From contig DASYQD010000110.1 in assembly GCA_036005845.1 (NCBI GenBank), forward strand, positions 1 to 64,000: a stretch of DNA of 64,000 bases. Direction: 5' to 3'. The position numbers and the translations under genes were made by a program. A model generated the notes under the pieces. The model did not search any database. It was not told the origin of the DNA and saw only the letters and a list, made by a program, of their open reading frames with translations. Each line of letters starts with the position of its first letter. Within the stretch, counting starts at the first letter, position 1. Below, in pieces: positions 1-6,980 of this stretch. The stretch is from DASYQD01 sp036005845 (lineage in GTDB: Bacteria > Acidobacteriota > Thermoanaerobaculia > Multivoradales > JAIOJS01).

Positions 1-1
1 G

Positions 2-331
2 CCGAAGAGGGTCCTCGGCGACATCCTCGCGGTACGCACGAGCGACGGCGCGGCCGGCGAGCGTGCAGTCGAGCGGCCGTGGATCGTGCATCACCTCGAC
101 CTCGACGAGGGCCGCTACGTCTACCTCAGCCCGCCGCCCGAGCGCGGCGCGCGGCCGGTGGCGTTCTCACTGGTGCCCTTGCGCCCTGAGCTTCGGCGCC
201 GGCTCGAGCTGACCTCGCCCGGCGACGCCGTGGCAGAGGAAATCGTCGTCGAGCTGCGTGGCGGCGCTTCCGATCCGGCGGCCCCGGACGCCGCGGCGTC
301 CTTCTTGGCCGATCGCACTCCGGTCCGCTAG
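2..331 (+). CDS. C-terminal fragment of an unidentified protein
   Basis: The reading frame is open from the left edge of the window (frame beginning at base 2) to a TAG at 329-331, so about 109 residues of the C-terminal part of a longer protein are visible. An internal GTG at 86 could start a short product, but the frame, codon use and composition are continuous upstream of it, so a truncated gene is more likely. The visible part is rich in Glu, Arg and Pro, with no membrane segment, cysteine motif or signature I recognise. It is followed by a 108-bp gap holding the blaI control region. Function unknown. Confidence 0.55.
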   Translation, partial: PKRVLGDILAVRTSDGAAGERAVERPWIVHHLDLDEGRYVYLSPPPERGARPVAFSLVPLRPELRRRLELTSPGDAVAEEIVVELRGGASDPAAPDAAASFLADRTPVR

Positions 332-364
332 CAGCCCGCGCGGCGCGCGCTCGCGACTTCGCAC

Positions 365-421
365 TTGACTTCGCACGGGCGGAGGTGTCAATGTACTAGC
401 ACAGTGCTGACGCACTAGCAT
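365..421 (+). promoter_or_regulatory. Putative BlaI operator/promoter region
   Basis: The gap before blaI holds an 11-bp perfect palindrome AGCACAGTGCT (398-408). It also holds two direct copies of ACTAGCA (395-401 and 414-420), 19 bp apart, which is close to two helical turns. A TTGACT hexamer sits at 365-370, but no well-spaced -10 partner is obvious. BlaI/MecI-family repressors bind dyad sites over their own promoters, so this is the natural candidate site for autoregulation. The assignment rests on position and symmetry only. Confidence 0.45.
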
Positions 422-439
422 GAACGCTCAGGAGACCGG

Positions 440-832
440 ATGGCCCATTCACTCGACGACCTCGGACGCCGCGAGCGCCAGATCATGGACATCCTCTTTC
501 GCCGCGGCCAGGCGACGGCGGCGGAGGTGCTGGCCGACCTTCCCGACCCGCCGAGCTATTCGGCCGTCCGCGGCATGCTGCGGCTGCTCGAGGAGAAGGG
601 CCACGTACAACACGAGTGGTCGGGCCCGCGCCACGTCTTCCGCCCGACGCGCGAGCTCGCCGACGCGCAGCGCTCCGCGGCGCGCCACCTGCTGCGCACC
701 TTCTTCAATGACTCGATGGAATCGGCCGTCGCCGCCATGCTCGGCGCCGGCGAGAAGCCGCCCACGGTCGAGGAGCTGGGTCGCCTGAGCCGCCTGATCG
801 AGGACGCCCGCAGAAAGAGAGGTCGTCGATGA
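440..832 (+). CDS. blaI: BlaI/MecI/CopY-family transcriptional repressor
   Basis: This 130-residue protein is the usual size for BlaI/MecI repressors. Residues 1-75 form the winged helix, with the family-typical opening in which a Leu-Gly-x-x-Glu-x-x-Ile-Met stretch precedes the first helix, and with the recognition-helix segment YSAVRGMLRLLEEKG near residues 35-50. The C-terminal part (about 80-130) is the helical dimerisation region. An AGGAG at 429-433 is well spaced from ATG 440. Its last 4 nt overlap the start of the M56 metallopeptidase gene (ATGA), the standard arrangement in which a membrane peptidase relieves repression. Family members control beta-lactamase, cell-wall stress or protease genes; the regulon here is not visible. 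Confidence 0.9.
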   Translation: MAHSLDDLGRRERQIMDILFRRGQATAAEVLADLPDPPSYSAVRGMLRLLEEKGHVQHEWSGPRHVFRPTRELADAQRSAARHLLRTFFNDSMESAVAAMLGAGEKPPTVEELGRLSRLIEDARRKRGRR

Positions 833-3243
833 ACGTCCTGCTGTCCCGCCTCGCCGCCGACGCATCGCTCGCCGCCGCCGCGGTGCTGCTGCTCAAGGTC
901 ACTCTCGCCTTCGCGGCCGCGAGCGTGATCGCCCTGCTGCTGCGGCGGCGCAGCGCGGCCGTTCGCCACGACCTCTGGCGCTCGACGCTCCTCGCGGTGC
1001 TGGCGTTGACTCTGTTGGCGCCGTGGATGCCGTCGATCGAGCTCGCGTGGCTGCCGGCGAGGGCCGCCTCGGCCGCCGCAGCGCGAGAGCAGGCGCCGCC
1101 GGAGCAGGGCGCTTCGACACCGCAAACCACTGCGGGCACCGAAGCGAAGGTCGCGCCGCCTACGGCGCCGCCGGCCGCCGCCGCGCTGCCAGCTCCCAAG
1201 CTCGCGCTGCCGCCACGCCTCCCCGCGCCGCGTCTCGCCACCCTCTTCTGGATGCTCGGCGGGATCCTGGTTCTCCTGCGCTGCGCGCTTGCCCACTTCG
1301 GCCTGCGCCGGCTGGCCGCGCGCGCCCTGCCGCTCGACACCGACGAGTGGCGGGCGGCGCTCGCCGAAGCGGCCGCGCGCACCGGAGTGCAGCGGCCGGT
1401 GCGGTTGCGCGCCAGCGCCGCCGTGGCGACGCCGGTCACCTGGGGCGCGCGCCGTCCCATCGTCGTGCTGCCCACCGCGGCGGCAACATGGCCGGCCGAG
1501 CAGCGCCGCGCCGCGCTGCTCCACGAGCTGGCTCACGTCGCGCGCGGCGACTACCTCGCCCAGCTCACCGGCACCGCCGCTTGCGCGCTCTACTGGTTCC
1601 ACCCGCTCGCCTGGGCGGCCTTGCGTGAGCTCCGCCGCGAGGCCGAGCGCGCCTGCGACGACCGCGTGCTCGCGAGCGGCACCTCGGCCACCGAGTACGC
1701 GGCACAGCTCCTCGAAGTGGCGCGCGGCGCCGGCGCGCTGCGCACGGCGGGAGCACCGCTCGCCATCGCCATGGCGCGGCCGTCGACGCTCGAGGGGCGG
1801 TTGCTGGCCGTGCTCGACGAGTCGGTGCCGCGGCGGAGCCTGCCGCCGCGCGCCCGTCTCGCCGCCAGCTTGCTGGCGGTGCTCGCGCTGGTACCCTTCG
1901 CCGGCCTCACGCTGGCCGCGCGCGCGCAGACCGTCGCGGCGAGCGTCGCCGCAGCCGACACCGTGAGCTCGAGCCGGCCGGCGACCGTCTCCGTCCACGC
2001 GACGGCCAGCGGCGGCGCCGGTGTCGCGTCGAGCGCCCCCGTCGTCGCCGTCGCAGAGCGTGACGACCGCGATTGGAGCCGCGAAGCGCCCGCCGCCGAT
2101 CCCGCGCAGCGGATCGCCCAAGCGGTCGCCGCCTCGCCGGGCGAGGAGCTCGTCCTCGACCTCGAGACCGGAGCCGGCGTCGACATCACTTCCTGGGACG
2201 AGCCGCGTGTCGACGTGCGCGGCCGACTCGGCGGCCGCGACTGGCGCGACTCGCGCGTCGACGTGGAGCGCAGTGCCGGCGGCGTCACCGTGCACTCGTT
2301 CAGCGTGCGGCGCGGCGGCTCGCAGTCGACCTCCCATCGCCTCGCCGTGCGCGTACCGCGGCGGTTCGACGTGAGCCTGCGGTCCGCCGGCGGCGACTTG
2401 GCGATCGACGGCGTCGAGGGCCGCTTCGAGGGCAGCACGGGCGGCGGCAGCATCACCCTCACCCATCTCCGCGGCAGCGCTCACCTCTCCACCGGCGGCG
2501 GTACGGTACGCGTCGACGACTGCCACCTCGATGGCTCGGTGAGCACGGGCGGCGGCCCGATCACGCTGTCGCGCGTCTCCGGCGGCCTGCGCGGCTCGTC
2601 GGGCAGCGGACCGGTCGTCTACCGCGAGGCGCCGGGCGGCGACGAAGATGCGACCGGCGACCTCGACGACGTCCAGGTCAATCCCGGCGGCGGTGTCGAC
2701 CTCGGGAGCGCGGACGGCGCCACGTCCTCGGGCTCCGGCCGCCTGCACATCAGCCGCGCCGGCGGCGACGTGCGGCTGGCCGCCGCCCCGGACGGCGCCA
2801 AGATCACCACCGGCGGCGGCAGCGTCGTCGTCGGCCGCTCGGCCGGCTTCGTCGACGCCAGCACGGGCGGCGGCGACATCGAGATCGGCCCCGTCGCCGG
2901 CTCGGTGCGCGCCGGCACCGGCGCCGGCCGCGTCGAGGTGACGCTGACCGACGCCCGCGGCGAGGACCAGAGCGTCGACATCACCTCGGGCAACGGCGAG
3001 GTGGTGCTCGTGCTGCCCGCCGGCTTCGACGGCACGATCGAGCTCGAGACGGCGTACACCGAAAACCACGGCGTCACGCACATCACGGCGCCGTGGGACC
3101 TCCAGCGCTCGACCAGCGACTGGGATTCCAGCCACGGCACCCCGCGCCGCTTCGTCCGCGCCCGCGGCATCGCCGGCAGCGGCCGCGGCGGCCACGTGAA
3201 GGTGAGGACCGTCAACGGCGACGTCGAGGTCCGCGAGCGCTAG
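829..3243 (+). CDS. BlaR1-like M56 membrane metallopeptidase fused to a DUF4097-like domain
   Basis: This is an 804-residue membrane protein translationally coupled to blaI. Two N-terminal membrane helices (about 10-65) and a third (about 140-160) are followed by the zinc-peptidase motif HELAH at residues 232-236, with a downstream Glu/Asp-rich segment (RREAERACDD, about 269-278). A fourth helix lies near 345-365. In BlaR1/MecR1 a penicillin-binding sensor domain would follow. Here residues 430-800 are instead a Gly/Ser/Val-rich stretch of repeated STGGGSI and VDASTGGGDIEI-like turns, as in DUF4097/head-GIN beta-helix domains. The likely role is a signal-transducing protease that cleaves the partner repressor; the ligand is unknown. 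It converges on the NCS1 gene, and the two stop codons share the bases CTAG (3240-3243). Confidence 0.85.
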   Translation: MNVLLSRLAADASLAAAAVLLLKVTLAFAAASVIALLLRRRSAAVRHDLWRSTLLAVLALTLLAPWMPSIELAWLPARAASAAAAREQAPPEQGASTPQTTAGTEAKVAPPTAPPAAAALPAPKLALPPRLPAPRLATLFWMLGGILVLLRCALAHFGLRRLAARALPLDTDEWRAALAEAAARTGVQRPVRLRASAAVATPVTWGARRPIVVLPTAAATWPAEQRRAALLHELAHVARGDYLAQLTGTAACALYWFHPLAWAALRELRREAERACDDRVLASGTSATEYAAQLLEVARGAGALRTAGAPLAIAMARPSTLEGRLLAVLDESVPRRSLPPRARLAASLLAVLALVPFAGLTLAARAQTVAASVAAADTVSSSRPATVSVHATASGGAGVASSAPVVAVAERDDRDWSREAPAADPAQRIAQAVAASPGEELVLDLETGAGVDITSWDEPRVDVRGRLGGRDWRDSRVDVERSAGGVTVHSFSVRRGGSQSTSHRLAVRVPRRFDVSLRSAGGDLAIDGVEGRFEGSTGGGSITLTHLRGSAHLSTGGGTVRVDDCHLDGSVSTGGGPITLSRVSGGLRGSSGSGPVVYREAPGGDEDATGDLDDVQVNPGGGVDLGSADGATSSGSGRLHISRAGGDVRLAAAPDGAKITTGGGSVVVGRSAGFVDASTGGGDIEIGPVAGSVRAGTGAGRVEVTLTDARGEDQSVDITSGNGEVVLVLPAGFDGTIELETAYTENHGVTHITAPWDLQRSTSDWDSSHGTPRRFVRARGIAGSGRGGHVKVRTVNGDVEVRER

Positions 3244-4808
3244 CCGACGCGCCGCGGCGTCACCAGGCGCATGCCGGCGAGGTAGAGCGCACCGGACAGC
3301 AGGAAGCCGGTGAACCAGGCGTAGACGTAGATGGCGTCGAAGAAGTTGTTCGGCGCCATCACGCCGCCGCTCCAGCCGATGACGTGCGCGCTCTTGAGGA
3401 AGCCGGGCACGTTGGGGAGCACGCCGGCGAGCAGCGCGAACATGGCGATCCAGTTGACGCGCGGGTAGCGGCCGTGCGGCCGGTAGAGGTCGGCGACGTC
3501 GAGCTGCGTACGGCGCAGCAGCCAGTAGTCGGCAATCATGATTCCGGCGATGGGGCCGAGCAGCGCCGAGTAGCCGATCAGCCACTGGAAGATGTAGGCG
3601 TCGGCGCTCGCCAGGAGCTTCCACGGCATCATGGCGATGCCGACGATGCCGGTGATGAGGCCGCCGGTCTTGAACGAGATCTTGCGCGGCGCCAGGTTGG
3701 CGAAGTCGTTGGCCGGGCTCACCACGTTGGCGGCGATGTTGACCGACACCGTCGCCACGCCGACGCCGAGCAGCGAGACGAGCGCCACCAGACCGCGGGT
3801 GGCAGCCGAGGCGATGAGCGGCGCCGTCTCGCCCGGCGGGGGCGTCGCCGAGGTGAGCTGCGAGAGGATGAACACCGGGTCCCACAGCTTCGACGGATCG
3901 ACGCCGCGCAGGATGGCGTGGCAGGCGCTGGTTATGAGCACGCCGATGGCCGAGAACGCCACCATCGTCGTCGGCAGCCCCAGCGTCTGGCCGAGCATCT
4001 GCTCGCGCTGCCCCTTGCCGAAGCGCGTGAAGTCGGGGATGTTGAGCGACAGCGTCGCCCAGAAGCCGATCATGCCGGTGAGCGAGGGCACGAAGACCGG
4101 CCAGAACTCGGCGAGCGTGTGGAAGCGCGACGGCGCCTGAAGCATCGGTCCCAGCCCGCCGGCGCGCGCCACCACCCAGGCGAGCAGCGCCACCGCCATC
4201 ACCAGTACCAGCGGCGCCGCCCAGTTCTCGAACACCCGCACCGCGTTCATGCCGCGGTAGATGATCCAGATGTTGAGCGCCCAGAAGACGAGGAACGTCA
4301 CCGCCGACGGCACGCTCAACCCGAGCAGCGAGGCGCCGCCGCCGATCTCGCCAAACCGCGGCCACAGCGCCACCAGGAACGTCTTCACCGCCTCGCCGCC
4401 GATGTAGGTCTGGATCCCGAACCAGCCGCAAGCGACGATCGCCCGCAACATCGCCGGCACGTTGGCGCCGGCGGTGCCGAACGAGGCGCGCACCAGCACC
4501 GGGAACGGCACGCCGTACTTCGTCCCCGGGTGCGCGTTGAGCAGGATCGGCCCCAGCACGATGACATTGCCCAGCCCGATCGTCAGCAGCGCCTGCCACC
4601 AGCTCATCCCCTCGGCGATCAGCCCGCCGGCGAGCATGTAGGTGGGGATGCAGTGCGCCATCGAGATCCACAGCGCCGCGAAGTTGTAGGTCGTCCACGT
4701 GCGCCGCGCCGGCGGCACCGGCGCGAGGTCGGGGTTGAACAGCGGGCTCGCGGCGACGTCGGCGGGAAGCTCGGCCAACGCTTCGCTCGCCAGCGCGGGA
4801 TCGTGCAT
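3240..4808 (-). CDS. NCS1-family nucleobase/hydantoin:cation symporter
   Basis: This 522-residue polytopic membrane protein has about 12 hydrophobic segments. The region WTTYNFAALWISMAHCIPTY (about 37-56) and the following GTKYGVPFPVLVRASFGTAG (about 95-114) are hallmarks of nucleobase:cation symporter-1 proteins (allantoin, hydantoin, uracil, cytosine and thiamine-precursor carriers). Length is typical. A GAGGT lies just upstream of ATG 4808, supporting this start. It faces away from the HD-domain phosphohydrolase gene at 4882. Substrate cannot be read from sequence; a purine/pyrimidine base or hydantoin is most likely given the neighbouring nucleotide-type phosphohydrolase. The stop codon overlaps the M56 gene tail to tail. 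Confidence 0.88.
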   Translation of the reverse strand: MHDPALASEALAELPADVAASPLFNPDLAPVPPARRTWTTYNFAALWISMAHCIPTYMLAGGLIAEGMSWWQALLTIGLGNVIVLGPILLNAHPGTKYGVPFPVLVRASFGTAGANVPAMLRAIVACGWFGIQTYIGGEAVKTFLVALWPRFGEIGGGASLLGLSVPSAVTFLVFWALNIWIIYRGMNAVRVFENWAAPLVLVMAVALLAWVVARAGGLGPMLQAPSRFHTLAEFWPVFVPSLTGMIGFWATLSLNIPDFTRFGKGQREQMLGQTLGLPTTMVAFSAIGVLITSACHAILRGVDPSKLWDPVFILSQLTSATPPPGETAPLIASAATRGLVALVSLLGVGVATVSVNIAANVVSPANDFANLAPRKISFKTGGLITGIVGIAMMPWKLLASADAYIFQWLIGYSALLGPIAGIMIADYWLLRRTQLDVADLYRPHGRYPRVNWIAMFALLAGVLPNVPGFLKSAHVIGWSGGVMAPNNFFDAIYVYAWFTGFLLSGALYLAGMRLVTPRRVG

Positions 4809-4866
4809 GCGTACCTCGGTGTCGTGATCCGTGGAGGCCCGCGAGCATATGTCGAGGCGTTCGGCG

Positions 4867-4872
4867 TAGGCT
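4867..4872 (+). promoter_or_regulatory. -10-like hexamer, leaderless start of the HD gene
   Basis: TAGGCT lies 9 nt before ATG 4882, and there is no Shine-Dalgarno sequence in between. This fits the recurring leaderless-promoter pattern of the window; no -35 is evident. Confidence 0.4.
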
Positions 4873-4881
4873 CGCCTCTAC

Positions 4882-5490
4882 ATGGAGCCGCGCTCTGAGC
4901 CTTCCGACGTGCAGCGCATCTTCGACTTCGTCGTCGAGCTCGACAAGCTGAAGGCGGTGCTGCGGCGGGCGCGGCCGGTGGGGCTCGAGCGGTACGAGAA
5001 CTCGGCGGAGCATTCGTGGCACGTGGCTGTGGTCGCGATGTTGCTCGCCAAGCACTCGGTGCAGCCGGTCGATCTACAGCGCGTGCTGGAGATCCTGCTG
5101 GTGCACGACATCCCGGAGATCGACTGCGGCGATCAGTTCGTCTACACGCGCGACACGGCGCAGGTCGCCGTGGCCGAGGCTGCGGCGGCGGAGCGGATCT
5201 TCGGGCTGCTGCCGCCGGCCGAGGGCGAGTGGCTGCTGTCGCGCTGGCGCGAGTACGAGGAGCGGCAGACGCCGGAGGCGAAGCTCGCCTACGCCGCGGA
5301 CCGTTTGATGCCGGTGCTGCACAACGTGCGCGGCGGCGCGCGGAGCTGGCGCGAGAACGACGTGCCGCTGACGCGGGTCAAGGAGGTCACGCGCGCGATC
5401 GGCGATGCCTGCCCGGCGGTGTGGGCGGAGGTCGAGCCGCTCATCGAGTCGTTCTTCGTCGACGGCGTGCTCGCCGATCGGAAGTCGTAG
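4882..5490 (+). CDS. HD-domain phosphohydrolase (HD_3, YfbR/HDDC2-like)
   Basis: A 202-residue soluble protein with the HD metal-binding signature. His44 lies in AEHSWHVAV, and His75-Asp76 in LLVHDIPEI. A later Asp in AADRLMPVLHNV (about 138) supplies the final ligand. The AEHSWH motif is typical of the HD_3 group, which includes 5'-deoxynucleotidases (YfbR, HDDC2). The likely reaction is dephosphorylation of a nucleoside monophosphate using a divalent metal. It is transcribed away from the NCS1 transporter, so a nucleobase-salvage context is possible but not proven. No Shine-Dalgarno sequence precedes the ATG. Substrate specificity is not assignable. Confidence 0.85.
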   Translation: MEPRSEPSDVQRIFDFVVELDKLKAVLRRARPVGLERYENSAEHSWHVAVVAMLLAKHSVQPVDLQRVLEILLVHDIPEIDCGDQFVYTRDTAQVAVAEAAAAERIFGLLPPAEGEWLLSRWREYEERQTPEAKLAYAADRLMPVLHNVRGGARSWRENDVPLTRVKEVTRAIGDACPAVWAEVEPLIESFFVDGVLADRKS

Positions 5491-5511
5491 GCTCGCGATC
5501 GAAGCGCCACG

Positions 5512-6846
5512 TCAATCGACGAGCGGCCGACCCTTGGTCTCGATGACCCACGGCAGCGCGACGAGCCCCGCGAGCGGCACGAGCCCGACGAAGAACAGCG
5601 CCTGCAGCGTCGCCGCCGGGCCACGCGCCGCGATCGTGCCCACGACGATCGGCCCCGCCGCCGCCAGGACGCGGCCGACGTTGTAGGTGAAGCCGGCGCC
5701 GGTGCCGCGCAGGCGAGTCGGGAAGAGCTCGGGCAGGTAGTAGGTGAAGCTGCCGAAGACGCCGAACACCGTGAGCCCGATCCAGAAGTACATGGCGAGG
5801 CGCGTCTCCGGCGGCAGGTCGAGCCCGAAGGTGGCGAAGATCGCAGCGGCCGAAAGCGCGAAGTAGGTGCCGAACATCACCCGCCTGCCGAGCAGCTTCG
5901 CAGCCGGCACGGTGAGCAGCGTGCCGAGCAGGCCGCCCCAGTTGAAGCGGCTGGTGGCCATCGCCTTCCACGCCTCGACCAGCGCCAGCGTCGCCCCGCG
6001 GTCGAGCGCGCGCTCTGCCGCCGCCGTCTGCGCCAGACCGGTCGCCACCACCGGAATGAAGGCGTTGCAGCTCCACCAGGTGATGAGCGCGGTGAGCGCC
6101 ATCAGGAAGCCGCTCCTCGTCAACGCGCGGTGCCGTTCATCGAAGAGCTCGCGCAGCGCCGGCGGCCTCGCATTGGCGGCGACCTGCTTCCACCGCTCGG
6201 GCTCGTGCACGAACAAGCGGAAGAGCAGCGCCACCGCCGCCGGCAGCAATCCGGCGAGGAAGACCCACCGCCAAGAGACCTCGGGCGAGTCGCGCAGCCA
6301 GCGGCCGGCGATGTTGTAGTTGACCGCACTGGCCAGGAAGATCCCCATCGGCGCCGAGGTGTAGAGCAGCGCCCCCGCCTCGATGCGCCGTTTCTCGGGC
6401 ACCACCTCGGCGACCATCGCCGCGCCTGCCGCCCACTCGCCGCCGATGCCGAGGCTGGCGACGACGCGGCACAGCGCCAGCACCCACAGGTTGGGCGCCG
6501 CCGCGCAGAGCGCCGTGCCCGCCGCATAGACGCTCATCGTCAGCATCAGCGTGCGCGTGCGGCCGATGCGGTCGGTGAGGCGGCCGAAGACGATGCCGCC
6601 CACCGCCCAGCCGACCAGCAGCACCGAGGTGAGCAAGCCCGTCCAGCGCAGCGTCGCCGCCTTCGCCTCCGGCGAGCCGATGGTCAGCCCGAGCAGCGTC
6701 GGCACGCAGTTGGGCGCCACGAAGTTGAAGAGCAGCCCGTCGAAGACGTCGAAGCCCCAGCCCAGCCACGCCGCCAGCAGGACGGTCCACTGGTAGCCGT
6801 TCATGTCCCACAGCGTCCGCCGGGTCGTTGCCGCGCTCGTCGCCAT
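5512..6846 (-). CDS. MFS transporter (metabolite:H+ symporter-like)
   Basis: About 444 residues with 12 predicted membrane helices. The N-terminal helix contains GWGFDVFDGLLFNFVAPNC, characteristic of the aromatic-acid/sialate metabolite:H+ symporter branch of the major facilitator superfamily. The MFS motif between helices 2 and 3 is GRLTDRIGRTRTL. ATG 6846 (MATSAATT...) has a GAGGA just upstream; a GTG at 6864 would add six residues. It is transcribed away from the TonB-dependent receptor gene. The substrate is probably a small organic anion, but the sequence does not decide it. Confidence 0.85.
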   Translation of the reverse strand: MATSAATTRRTLWDMNGYQWTVLLAAWLGWGFDVFDGLLFNFVAPNCVPTLLGLTIGSPEAKAATLRWTGLLTSVLLVGWAVGGIVFGRLTDRIGRTRTLMLTMSVYAAGTALCAAAPNLWVLALCRVVASLGIGGEWAAGAAMVAEVVPEKRRIEAGALLYTSAPMGIFLASAVNYNIAGRWLRDSPEVSWRWVFLAGLLPAAVALLFRLFVHEPERWKQVAANARPPALRELFDERHRALTRSGFLMALTALITWWSCNAFIPVVATGLAQTAAAERALDRGATLALVEAWKAMATSRFNWGGLLGTLLTVPAAKLLGRRVMFGTYFALSAAAIFATFGLDLPPETRLAMYFWIGLTVFGVFGSFTYYLPELFPTRLRGTGAGFTYNVGRVLAAAGPIVVGTIAARGPAATLQALFFVGLVPLAGLVALPWVIETKGRPLVD

Positions 6847-6980
6847 CGGTCCTCGAGGCGGCACGATACCGCGATCGCGCCGCCCGGTCGCCGACTTGCC
6901 CGATGGCTCGTTGTCGTCCGCTCGGGCGCTGTGTTACGTTGCGGTCACAACTCGCGGCCACTACTACGAGGAGGACCGAG

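Noticed and set aside
556..5055. A 4.5-kb open frame on the minus strand
   Set aside because: It runs antisense to blaI, the M56 gene and the HD gene and covers the NCS1 gene in another frame. Its translation is Arg/Ala-rich with no motif, as expected of a shadow frame in GC-rich DNA.
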